Of a DNA stretch of 28,382 nucleotides, positions 9,340 to 19,275 are shown piece by piece. The notes under the pieces were generated by a model. The model searched no databases and had not been told where the DNA came from. It saw only the letters and a program-made list of their open reading frames with translations. Source of the stretch: Candolleomyces eurysporus (taxonomy: Eukaryota; Basidiomycota; Agaricomycetes; Agaricales; Psathyrellaceae); the NCBI GenBank assembly GCA_027579435.1, contig JANBPK010001095.1, forward strand, positions 1 to 28,382, in the 5' to 3' direction. The stretch's first letter is position 1. Each line of letters opens with the position of its first letter. A program made the position numbers and the translations under genes.

Positions 9340-12300
9340 ATGTCTTCCTCGTCCTCATCCATGCCTTCGCCGCCATCCCCTCCGTCGTTGAGCTCGTTGA
9401 GCTCGCAGCCAAACCACGCCAGGACACCGTCCAGAGATGTCGGCGGAGCAGATAGTGACGATGGCGACACAGCTTCGCAGAAGTCCATTTCCCTCTCGTC
9501 GCCACCAGCTTCCCCTCGACACTCTGTCATAAGCGATGTGGATCCACGGCAGTCCTTTGCGACCTCGAGAAGCTCAGACTCGTACTCATATTCAAGGAGA
9601 CGGTCAGATGGCTATGGGGACCTGGAGGCTGAAGAGCCTGGCCTTTATGGCCGGACAGACAATGCTTCTGTAGGATCATCGAACCCAACGTCCCCGTCCA
9701 GCGAGAACGAAGAAGGGGGAATGGTGCCAATACCCCTCCCAACATACCCGCCACCCCAGCATCGCGATGACACCGCTTCTATCGCCTCGTTTGCATCATC
9801 CTCCTCTCGCAAGGCTCGTCCCGAGTCCCTGTTGATGACCCTGCCCGAAGGCCAGCTGGTGCTCGGCGTGGCACTGGTAGACTTTAACCACTTGGTACAT
9901 CGACCGCCACTCTTCTGTTATGCAACTCATCCATGAGTTAGGTTGGACCCCGTATTGAATACTTTAAAGGGGAGATATTTGAGGACGAGGAGGTGGCGAA
10001 GATTCTGCCATTCCTTGCCCTCCCTGATGGTGCTCATATGGTATGCGGTAGCTATTTCCTGTGGATAACAGCTAACTGTCTTTGCAGAGTGCTGAGGACT
10101 ACTCGTATTTCCACATCGTGAAGCCTGGCCCTTCCCCCACCACGATCTTTGGAATCTCGTAGGTCGCTCCCCACCTCCTGTGAACTCTCTCTGACTTGCT
10201 CAGGTGCAATCAACAAATCGCTGCGGCCGACCTTCTCGTCAAGGGTGAAGATGTGACTCGCTCAACTGTCCAGAAGGCTGTTGTCGTGCTGGCATCAAAA
10301 CCTGTCTTTGGACCCATCCGGTTCGTGTGCGATACAAGTTCATCATGATGATGTGGGCTCATCTTCGACGCAGTGAAAAACTTCGTGTTGTCACAACAGC
10401 ATTGTTTGCGCAGAGAGACTTCTCAGACTACGGTATCCTTGAAGCTTTCGGCTTGGCATTAGAACCGGCACTTCGTGGGCAACTCACCGAGAGTGGGTTG
10501 TATATGGGAACAAGCCTTCGCGAGCTCGTACATACCTTTAGACAACGGACACTCGTTTTAGTGAAAGCTTTGATCCTTCAAAAGCGGGTACGTCATCTCG
10601 GCATTTTGTTCAATTTCAATTCCCTCAACTTTCGTAGATTATGTTCTATGGGTATCCAGTGGAACGTCTTTGCACATTCCAGTATTCCCTTGTTTCGTTG
10701 CTCCCTGGTTTGTCAGCTTTCTGTCATACCGGGCTTGCGCTCACGACAAGTTTCTTTAGGTCTACTGCAAAATCTCGATGACTGCGGATCACCACCACTG
10801 GCTACGCGTGCAACTACGCTTTCAAAACCAACATCATTGAAAACATCAGACCACAAGAGCATGATGGCATTCATGGGTCTACCCTTGGATATCTTCGGGA
10901 AGGTAATTTCGACGTTACCTTCTCGTGGAGCCCTATTCTGACGACCAAATAGGATGCTTTCTTCCAACCATACCTGCCACTCCAGCAGATAGATATGATC
11001 CAGAACACGCCCAACTGGCTTTGTGGATGCACCAACTCTATCGTCACACATCAAAAACAGATTGATTTGTTGGTTAATGTAAGATTTTTCATTTCATGAT
11101 AATCTCGGATTCCCGGGAAATTACTTTTCATCTTTCTTCGTTGAAGCTCACATCATACTTGACAGACTGATACCGGCGCTTTCGAATTCCGAGATCCCAC
11201 GTTGGAACGTTCTGCAGGTTTGACGGCTGCCGACCGGAAATGGATGGATGAAATCATCAAGGATGTCAATGAAGGTTGGGGAGACGATGATCCAAGTAAA
11301 CCTCGAGGCATGAAGTGCGTCTTTCTCACCCAGTTTACAATGAAAGTGATTTTGAGCAGGCTTTCTGCTGTAGGTTCAAGGGCAGCGACGACTATCTCCG
11401 CAGCAAGGTTCGTTCAATCGAACATTTCTTCTATTCGACGAGTTCTGACGTTTTGGTTCGTTCAGTTTGAGGAATATATCTCGGCTGCATTGTCTACCGT
11501 AAAGTTCCAAGACTTTACGGTGAAAGGGGAGAACGGCGGTGTGTTGATCACAGGTGGTACCGGTGAGACCTGCTCGTCCATCGCTCGGGAATATTGTTTT
11601 CTGACCGATTATTTTCTCCAGGAACTGACTCGAATGCGGCTGAGGATTTCAATCCTTTATGGATCTCGGAGTTCAAGAAGACTAACGCCTACGAGGTGTG
11701 GGAACGAGTAACCGACCCTCTGCTTTTCGATATCGTGGAACCTCGGTAGGTCGGTTCTTGTATCTCCTTGGAATTATGAGTTGACAGTTTCTCAGACACC
11801 CGTGCAACGAGAAACCATCAGTCGTGGCAGACATTGGCTTGAGGCTTCAGGAAGGAATTCAGGACTTGAAGCTCGATCAACAGTTGGCACCCGCACGGGA
11901 GGCCGTTGCCCGTACTTTTGCCACAGGGTCCACCAACTTCCTGAAAGCGGTTGAAGGTGTACGTGGCAGATGGGCTCAGCGATCAGCAAGCACTTCGTCG
12001 CCTCCACCCACTTCGGCTGAAAAGAGCTCACGGCCAGGCTCACCGCCGGTTGAAGTCTCCAAGGCAGACTTGGATGGGAATACAGGAGGGGAAGATTCAC
12101 CGAAGACGGCGACCCAAGGTAGCTTCTTGAGACCATTCTCACTTGCCGCCAACACGTCATCTCCTTCTGCATCTCCTTCGTCAACGTCGATTCCGACATC
12201 TTCCTCAACATCGTCGGAACGATCGGCGTCCTCACCGACTTCGCAGGCCAATGGATTGACGAGCCCGTTGTCATCGTGGGGTGCGAATATTGGGACTTTC

Positions 12301-12618
12301 TTCTCCTCGACGAAGTTGCCATTTGGTCGGCAGCAGCAGGACGCGACAACGCCTCCGCCAAATCAGACAGCGGCCAATTCCCTTCCAGGTGGCGGCCGAT
12401 CGTCCTCTGAGAGCCATTCTACTTGGGGTAGTATCAGTGCGCTTGTGTCGCCTCCCCCATTGCCGAGGTTCAGTAGTTTAGGAGCGGGAGGTGCGGGTGC
12501 GGGTGGGACGGGTTTGGGAGCTGCGTTGGCTGCGAAGGCCAACTCTAGTTCGGCGTCTTCATCGGTGTCGAGCTCGGTTGTGGTGGAGAGCCAGCAGGCT
12601 GGTTCGAAGAAGGATTGA
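9340..12618 (+). CDS. AVL9: AVL9 family late secretory pathway protein (DENN-related), 873 residues, 13 exons
   Basis: AVL9 proteins act in late Golgi-to-surface transport and carry a divergent DENN-like module. Thirteen exons join in phase: 9340-9894, 9942-10040, 10088-10158, 10204-10320, 10374-10587, 10638-10707, 10760-10902, 10953-11078, 11166-11314, 11374-11407, 11466-11562, 11622-11745 and 11796-12618 (2622 nt). The start is the ATG opening MSSSSSSMPSPP. Residues 1 to about 165 are Ser/Pro-rich and disordered. The family core follows: VALVDFNHLVGPRIEYFKG, ILPFLALPDGAHM, SYFHIVKPGPSPTTIFGISC, DVTRSTVQKAVVVLASKP, then IMFYGYPVERLC and MGLPLDIFGKDAFFQPYLPL. These match the AVL9 pattern (xPFLALPDGAH..; FGISC..Q; TVQKxVxVL). 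The core ends near residue 665, followed by a Ser/Gly-rich tail. Several of the introns would be read through as open frames, so the single-frame ORFs understate the gene. Highly confident family assignment. Confidence 0.93.
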
Positions 12619-12866
12619 TCTTCTCTCCCATCTCCTGTTGAAGAGCGTAGGATAGTATCGGAGGAGTAATTTAATCAGATGTATGTGTGTTACAGTGGAT
12701 TTCTTTGACTTGTTGTACCTTCGCTGAGCGCTAGAATATGGGGATTCATCGGGAAAGCTTTAAGCAAAGACTAATCTGGTCCTTGGCCTGAGACTTGCGT
12801 TGAATGATCATTTATACTCAACCCAAATGCCAATATTCATCCTAATTGAGACAACGCGTATTAGTA

Positions 12867-13160
12867 TCATAGTAATAGTCCTGCTAGAATTGCCAGATCG
12901 TCGTCCCATTGCCTGCTGGTGAATTTAACCTTAACAACTGCGCCTTGTCTGTGTACATCGTTGTCTCCATCCTTGAGAAAGTAGCTGCGTGATACAGGGT
13001 CCTCCCCTTCTTCGTCTATGAAAGTCAAGCTGTTGATATCTAGTGGCAGTCTTCCCCTTCCATTGGGCGCCCCGCATTGGGTCATGAAGAATCCAGAAAG
13101 GCTTTCATGGAATATGTCCAAAAACTCAAAGTATTTGAGCTACGGAGGAACGTTGATGTC
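12867..13160 (-). pseudogene. F-box C-terminal relic, unit A
   Basis: On the minus strand the reading LKYFEFLDIFHESL .. NSLTFIDEEGEDPVSRSYFL .. GAVVKVKFTSRQW matches the C-terminal end of the intact F-box gene at 20270 (LEYLELLNMS .. YLTLTFEEGQDPVSQSY .. GTVARVDFSRRQW). Only this last ~90-residue part is present. A TAG interrupts it just before LKYF, where the copy at 16686-16980 has GAG. There is no F-box, coiled coil or start upstream. Same orientation and relative position as the unit B copy. Confidence 0.75.
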
Positions 13161-13313
13161 CCCCTTCTATTTGAATATCTCGATCTGTACTAGTTGATCT
13201 CTGGATCTCTACCTGACACCCAAGCCATCATATATAGGCACGTATGCATAGACAAACTTTCTATCGACTGTAGCCACCAACCTAGGATAAATGAATGAGA
13301 ATATAAATTTAAT

Positions 13314-13860
13314 CATTTTGGACGATTCTGGGACTTGGAAGTTCTCCTCCTCTTAGGCTTTGACGGGGAGGCGTTTGAAGACTCTGCAGCGGTACCCAGT
13401 GCTCCCAAAGTCTTCTTCTTGGTACCCTTTGTTGCCCCCCCCATGACCAAAGCGTGAGCCTGTTCCTACTGCGCGTCCTTTATTGCGTCATCGACCAAAT
13501 CGAGAAACTTCCGTTGCTTCTGCGAGTGTTCACGATTGGGCCATACGATCCCAAACGGCGCATAATAGAATGGCTCCAGATGCTACATACCAACCCGCAC
13601 TTCCCGGACCACTAAAGACAGAAGATAAAGGAATATTGAATTTAGTCCAGAATTTGGAAAAGATTGAGGACTGCACGCACATGAAGATGAACATACTGAA
13701 ACTGCTCCCAGATCGAATGTTTCTTCTTGCGCGCAACGGCCAACGACACCCACCAATCAGCGCTATCTGGTGTAGGAATGACTTTGAGGTACGCAATGCC
13801 TGTCGGCACGCCCCGGACGCTTGGTAGCGAAGACGAAAATTTGAGGAAGCTTCCCGGTAT
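13314..13860 (-). pseudogene. Orphan copy of NACHT terminal exons
   Basis: This is a third copy of the last two NACHT exons and trailing sequence, without a NACHT body. On the minus strand PGSFLKFSSSLP .. SADWWVSLAVARKKKHSIWE corresponds to exon 3 of the intact genes, and CSIWSHSIMRRLGS (about 13550-13600) to exon 4. The intron between them is recognisable. The exon 4 part then changes frame relative to FLDLVDDAIKDAQ, which is followed by TAG. Beyond the stop a basic Ser-rich tail (KPKRRRTSKSQNRPK) ends at 13314. At its upstream edge it abuts the trailing sequence of NACHT 1, so it arose by a local ~540-bp duplication or is the remnant of a third gene. Confidence 0.75.
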
Positions 13861-13996
13861 GGGACTTGGAATTTTTCTTCGCCTGGGGGTTTGACGAAGA
13901 GGCGGTTGAAGACGCTGCAGCGGTACCCACTGCTCCCTATATCCTCTTGGCACCCCTTCTTGTCTTCTTGAATCTCGACCAAGCGTAAACCTACCA

Positions 13997-16026
13997 CTAC
14001 TGTGCGTCCATTATTGCCTTGTCGACCAAGTCGTTGAACTGTTGCTGCTGCGAAATGCCACGACTGTACCATGTGCTAGATGATCCCAAACGACGCAGAA
14101 TGGAATAGCTCCAGATGCTACATGTCGGGTTGCAGCGATACCAGGGGCACTAAAGATGAAAGATAATGGGACATTAAATATTAAATTTCAGTGCAAGGTT
14201 AAGAAAATATTGGGACTGCACGCACATGACGATGAACACTTCCGAAGATCTCCCAGAGAGAATAATGCTCCTTGTGTGCAATGGCCAAAGACGTCCACCA
14301 ATCAACGCCAGAAGGTGTAAGAAGGACTTTGGAGCGCCCAACGCCTGTCGATGTCTCTACAGACCTTGGTAGCGAAGACAAAAATTGAAGAAAGCTTTCC
14401 GGGTATGAACAGCGGCTATCGCAGCCCCCTGCAATATCATGAAATAAGGCTTATACTGTGAAGTAGGAACAAGGCAGAAAAAACTCACTCATACACGCCC
14501 GAACAAATCCATCCCACATGAACATCCGGATTTCTCCTGCTTCAACATACAGATTCCCACAACGGTGAGGGTCTTCAAAGAATTCAAAAAGTGACTTGTG
14601 GTAAAAGTCGTATCCAGTCGTCGCCTGGTCGCTGGGAGGTGGGATGCGAATTAGCGAGTGAAGACTTCCAAGTAAGTGCTCAGCTTCGCTACTCTCTGGG
14701 TCGTCTGCCAAGAGCGTATTCATGCTGAGAGCAGAGGCTTTGGGTACGTCCCTCCCAACCACATGCCTGAGATTGATCAGATTGATAACGCGAATCCACC
14801 GTACCGAAATAGGCGGATCTGGACTCGACTCCAGAATGCGCGAGTACAATATATCGAGCTGTTTGAGTGGGTTGGTTGAATTCACTTTGGCTCCCAACTT
14901 TAGAATGGCCTCTAGCAAGGCCTTCGGGGGTTCTCGATGGCCCGTGTCGAGAAACCGGATGACAGTCGCGGCGTAAATGAATTGCCCCGATGCATTCTCC
15001 ACTAGGGTTTGAATGGCTCCGGGTGGTGGCCACGAGGAGGGAAGGTTGTATCGACGACGAATTCGGCTGAACTGAGCTTCGAAGAAGAGGGTGATGTCAG
15101 AGTCAGCATTGTAATCTTCGTGCAAATCGAGTTTCTGCGCGAAGGGAGTGGGATTGCTTTCCGGATCAAAAAATTCACGGAACACGCGTTCTGGACGACT
15201 GGCGACGAGGATACGGAAGGGAAAAGATGGATCCGACGATGCTGCTCCAAGAACTTCAAGTATTTCCAACTGGTCCTGGTCTTTTGTTCGCGGTGGCAGT
15301 GACTCGGATTCCGATTCAGTAGATGTGGTGTCGTAGTATTGCTCGGCCTCGCATTCATCCACACCGTCAATGATGATGGCGCCCCGCAAGCCAGGTCTGT
15401 TGGGACGACATGCGATCTCCTTCAAAGGCCCTAAGACGAGGACTTCCATCTGCGTGTGCAGGTTTTTGTCGAAAATGTCCGAATCTGCTTCGATCACTTT
15501 GGATATCTCCTCTCGCAGATCAGGATGATATCGTGCAAGTTGGTGTGCAAGGGTGGCCACAAGGGCAGTCTTCTGGCGCCTGCCAATAGATGCTGACCAG
15601 GACGCAAAGAAGAACGTCGCTGCCAGCACTCCACCCCCTTTGCAGCGTTCAGACAGCGATCCCATGACAGCGGTCTTCCCAGTACCCGCAGGCCCAGTCA
15701 CCCACTTGATCTTCTTTGGCTGGTCAGTTTCCCCATCCCCATCCGTGATCCAGCTGTACAAGTCATCCTGGACGGCAACGCGAGTATCGGGATGGCATTT
15801 CGGAGCATCGCAGCGCTCCCTGGAGTCGTGGATGGCGCCCGCAGCAATTTGAGCCTTGAGCTCTGCGCATGGGACAAGAGTGAGCCAAATCCTCAATGAT
15901 CAGAGTGATCAACAAACACTGACTCTCCAATGGGCCAACGCCAGGAGGTGACGGGATATTTGTTACGAATTTGATTGTTTCTGCCTGGACGCCTTGAGAA
16001 TTATTGAAGAATTCGATGTTGGACAT
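13997..16026 (-). CDS. NACHT-domain NTPase 1 (NLR-like, STAND), 610 residues, 4 exons
   Basis: Exons 15924-16026, 14489-15862, 14226-14428 and 13997-14149 join in phase (1833 nt). The introns are 61, 60 and 76 nt. The start is the ATG at 16026 (MSNIEFFNNSQGV), in ACC ATG context and shared with NACHT 2. The P-loop GPAGTGKT is at residues 91-98. A Walker B block IIIDGVDEC lies at about 197-205, and LVASRPE at 253-259 fits the region just after the NACHT Walker B. AIHDSRERCDAPKCHPDTR precedes the NTPase, as in Agaricomycete NACHT proteins. After it comes an alpha-helical region (YDFYHKSLFEFF), then DWWTSLAIAHKE and a Cys motif CPWYRCNPTC in the last exon. No ankyrin, WD40 or TPR repeats are visible. 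As a family these are nucleotide-driven switches; specific role unknown. Ends at TAG, with coding-like sequence beyond. Confidence 0.88.
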
Positions 16027-16325
16027 GGTGAAGGAAGAGAGGAGACGGATGGTGGCCCTTCCCTCTCCCACAACAGTTTAAACAGTACCCCGCCCCGTGT
16101 TGTCGGCGAGGCAGTCTGTTTGTCCATTGTTTGTTGAGCATCCAACGTCTTGGCATCGCCCTCCCCAGTTCCATGGTTCACGGACTACTCGCTCGGAAAT
16201 GCAGAGACTCTTCATTGGAGGCAAGAAGACCGTTCATTGTTTCTGCTCCGATATAATACATCGCTAATCCGCATATCCATAGGTTCCATTCATAGAATCT
16301 CCCCGGGACGTTTGACTCTGCACGA
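16027..16325 (-). promoter_or_regulatory. Upstream region of NACHT 1, homologous to that of NACHT 2
   Basis: The ~300 bp before the NACHT 1 start match the ~300 bp before NACHT 2 (19276-19578) with scattered differences; both contain TTGTTTGTTGAGC and TTCCATGG(C/T)TCACG. The promoter was therefore copied with the gene. NACHT 1 lacks the extra upstream in-frame ATG that NACHT 2 has at 19326. No TATA box was assigned. Confidence 0.5.
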
Positions 16326-16435
16326 GGATTCCCATCTGTGTGTGCAGATCTTTGTCGAAAATGTCAGAATCTGCTTTGATCACTTTGGATATCTCCTCTC
16401 GCAGATCGCGATGGTATCTTGCGAGCTGGTGTGCG
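16326..16435 (-). pseudogene. NACHT coding fragment at the duplication junction
   Basis: About 110 bp on the minus strand encode AHQLARYHRDLREEISKVIK followed by ADSDIFDKDLHTQMGILV, almost identical to residues ~140-177 of both intact NACHT proteins. Nothing else of the gene flanks it. The right end of unit A (TGACTCTGCACGA) passes directly into this scrap with a few bases (ACGAG, 16322-16326) shared between the joined sequences. Confidence 0.85.
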
Positions 16436-16512
16436 CCCCCTTCTGCTTTCATACTAGTCAAAGATACTAAGGGGCTTGCCGTGCAGAGTATCACCCGCTT
16501 CACACATCTTCT

Positions 16513-16668
16513 TTGTTCAGCTCTTGTGAAGACCTGTCATCTTTCCTTTCAGCAATTTCCCAGCTCAAGGACCTCACTCAACTCACGATATGGTGTATTT
16601 GGTCTGGATGGCTGCCAGCGTATACCTTCAAGGCCCTCTATTCCTCGCAAACCCTATTACAGAGTTGG
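16513..16668 (+). other. Leucine-rich coding-like fragment, unidentified
   Basis: The plus-strand frame reads EDLSSFLSAISQLKDLTQLT and IWCIWSGWLPAYTFKALYSS. It resembles a leucine-rich turn of fungal F-box proteins but is only about 45 residues long. It is wedged between the NACHT scrap and unit B, and opposite in strand to its neighbours. It may be a relic carried in by the rearrangement; weakly supported. Confidence 0.25.
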
Positions 16669-16685
16669 AGAATAACAATTCTACC

Positions 16686-16980
16686 AGATTTGCCAGATTT
16701 CCGAATCGTCGTCTCAACACCTTCTTTTAAATCAAACCTTGACGACCGTGCCTTGTCTGTGCACGTCATTGTCGTCATCCCTGAGAAAGTAGCTGCGTGA
16801 TACAGGGTTCTCCCCTTCCTCGTATATCAGACTCAAGCTCTGGATAGTGTCACAGTCTTCCCCCTCCTTTTGACGCCAGCATCGGGTCATGAAGAATCTA
16901 GAAAGGTTTTCTAAGAACATGTCCAAAAGCTCTAAGTATTTGAGCTCCGGAAGAACATTGGCGTCTCTCTGTTACTTACA
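16686..16980 (-). pseudogene. F-box C-terminal relic, unit B
   Basis: The minus-strand reading VLPELKYLELLDMFLENLSR .. SLSLIYEEGENPVSRSYFLR .. HRQGTVVKV matches the C-terminal end of the F-box family and is the sister of the relic at 12867-13160. It ends in TGA after VVKV, where the sister continues KFTSRQW, and a second stop follows soon. No upstream F-box or start is present. It lies about 300 bp after the stop of NACHT 2. Confidence 0.75.
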
Positions 16981-17264
16981 TATCTCGATTCGTACTAAGA
17001 TTTTTGAGGTGCCTTCAACCTCTGGATCTCGACTTGGCGCTCAAATCGTCGTATATGGGCACGTACATATATACAAAATTTCTACCAGCTGTATTCACCA
17101 ACCAAGAAGAAATGAATGAAAATTGAAATTTAATCATCATGGACAGCGCTGGGACCTGGGTTTCTCTTCATGTTGGGCTTCGACGAAGAGGAGGCAGTTG
17201 AAGACTCTCCAGCGATACCCATTTCTCCCGACATTCTCTTTGCGCACTTTCTTGCCTTCTTGAC

Positions 17265-19275
17265 TTACGTGTGAACATGTTGCTCCTGTGCGTCCTTGAT
17301 TGCCTGGTCTACCAAATCGTAAAACTCGACCTGCTGCAAGTTGCTACGACTGTACCATGTGCTAGATGATCCTAAATGACGCAGAATGGAATGACTCCAG
17401 ATGCTACATGTCGGCTTACAGCGATACCAGGGGCACTAAAGATGAAAGATAAATGAACATCGAAGTTTAGTCCAAAGTTTGGAAAAGATTGAGGACTGCA
17501 CGCACATAACCATGAACATCCTTAAAGATCTCCCAGAGAGATTGACTCTCCCTTTGCGCAATAGCCAAAGACACCCACCAATCAACGCTAGCTGGTGTAG
17601 GAATGACCTTGGACTGAGCACTGCTTATCGATATGGATATAGCCTTTGGGAGCGAGGATAAAAATTCAAGGAAGCTTCCCGGGTATGAACTGTGGTCATC
17701 GCAGCCCTCTGCAAGATCATGAAATCAGGTTTATACTATGAAACAGAAACGAAGAATGAGACTCACTCATACATGCTCGAACAAATCCATCCGAGATGAA
17801 CACCTCGATTTCTCCCGCTTCAACATATAGATTCCCACAACGGTCGGGGTCCTTGAGGAAGTCGAATAGTGATTTGTGGTAGAAATCGTATATAGTTGTC
17901 GCCTGGTCGCTCGGAGGTGGGATCCGGATTAGCGAGTGAAGGCTTCCGAGTAAGTACTCAGGCGCGCTACTCTCTGGGTCAGCTGCCAAGAGCAGATTTA
18001 TGTTGAGAGCAGAGCCTTTGGATTCCCCCACGAAATTGAACAAATTGATAGCGCGAATCCACCGTACCGCAAGAAGCGGATCTGGACTCGACTCCAGAAT
18101 GCGCGAGTACAAGATATCGAGCTGTTTGAGTGGATTTGAAATCCTTTTCGCTCCCATCTTCAAGATGGCCTCTAGCAAGGCCTTCGGGGGTTCTCGATGA
18201 TCTGTTTCAAGATACCGGATGACAGTTGCCGCATAGATGAATTGCCCCGACGCATTCTTCACCAGGGTTTGAATGGATCCTGGGGGTGGCCACGAGGGAG
18301 GAAAGTTATATCGACGACGAATTCGACTGAACTGAGCTTCGAGGAAGAGCGTGATGTCCGCGTCGGCATTGTATTCTTCGTGCAAATCGAGTTTCTCGGC
18401 GAAGGAGGTGGGATTGGTTTCCGGATCGAAGAATTCACGGAACACGCGCTCAGGACGACTGGCGACGAGGATACGGAAGGGAAAAGATGGATCCGACGAT
18501 GCTGCTTGAAGAACTTCAAGTATTTCCAACTGGTCCTGGTCGTTTGTTCGCAGTGGCGGGGAATATCCGGTAGTCGTCGTGTCGAGGTGTTGTTCGGCCT
18601 CGCATTCATCCACACCGTCAATGATGATGGCGCCCCGCAAGTCAGGTCTGTTTGGACGACACGCGATCTTCTGTAGAGGACCTATGACGAGAATTTCCAT
18701 CTGTGTGTGCAGATCTTTGTCGAAAATGTCCGAATCTGCTTCGATCACTTTGGATATCTCCTCTCGCAGATCGGGATGGTATCGTGCGAGCTGGTGTGCG
18801 ATGGTGGTGACGAGGGCAGTCTTCCGGCGCCTACCAATTGATGCTGACCAGGAGGCAAAGAAGAACGTCGCTGCCAGCACTCCACCCGATTTGCAGCGTT
18901 TAGACAACGATCCCATGACGGCGGTCTTCCCAGTACCCGCAGGCCCAGTCACCCACTTGATCTTTTTTGGCTGGTCAGTTTCCCCATCCCCGTCCGTGAT
19001 CCAGCTGTACAAGTCGTCCTGGACGGCAACGCGAGTATCGGGATGGCATTTCGGAGCATCGCAGCGCTCCCTGGAGTCGTGGATGGCGCCTGCGGCGATT
19101 TGAGCCTTGAGTTCTGCGTATTGTACAATAATGAGCCAAATTCTCAACGGTTAGCGATGAGGAAACACAGACTCTCCAATGGGCAAACGCCCGCATGTGA
19201 CGAGATACTTGTTACGAATTTGATTGTTTCCGCCTGGACGCTCTGAGAATTATTGAAGAACTCCATGTGAGCCAT
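17265..19275 (-). CDS. NACHT-domain NTPase 2 (NLR-like, STAND), 607 residues, 4 exons
   Basis: Tandem paralogue of NACHT 1. Exons 19173-19275, 17767-19113, 17506-17708 and 17265-17435 join in phase (1824 nt). The introns are 59, 58 and 70 nt at the same places as in NACHT 1. The start is the ATG at 19275 (MAHMEFFNNSQSV); an in-frame ATG at 19326 would add 17 residues but has no counterpart in NACHT 1. GPAGTGKT, IIIDGVDEC and LVASRPE are intact. The C-terminal part has YDFYHKSLFDFL, VDWWVSLAIAQRES and CPWYRCKPTC. By hand comparison the NTPase part is about 93% identical to NACHT 1, the middle about 80%, exon 3 only about 57% and exon 4 about 80%. It ends DAQEQHVHT-stop, and coding-like sequence follows in another frame (17130-17264). 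No C-terminal repeat sensor is visible. Confidence 0.88.

Larger units (their letters stand above)
12885..16325. repeat. Tandem segmental duplication, unit A
   Basis: Contains, in minus-strand order, the upstream region and gene of NACHT 1, an orphan copy of the NACHT terminal exons, and an F-box C-terminal relic. Homology with unit B (16685-19575) begins near the TGCCAGAT sequence at about 12889 and 16690, and ends at TGACTCTGCACGA near 16313-16325 and 19566-19578. Unit A is about 550 bp longer because of the extra internal copy at 13314-13860. Confidence 0.78.
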
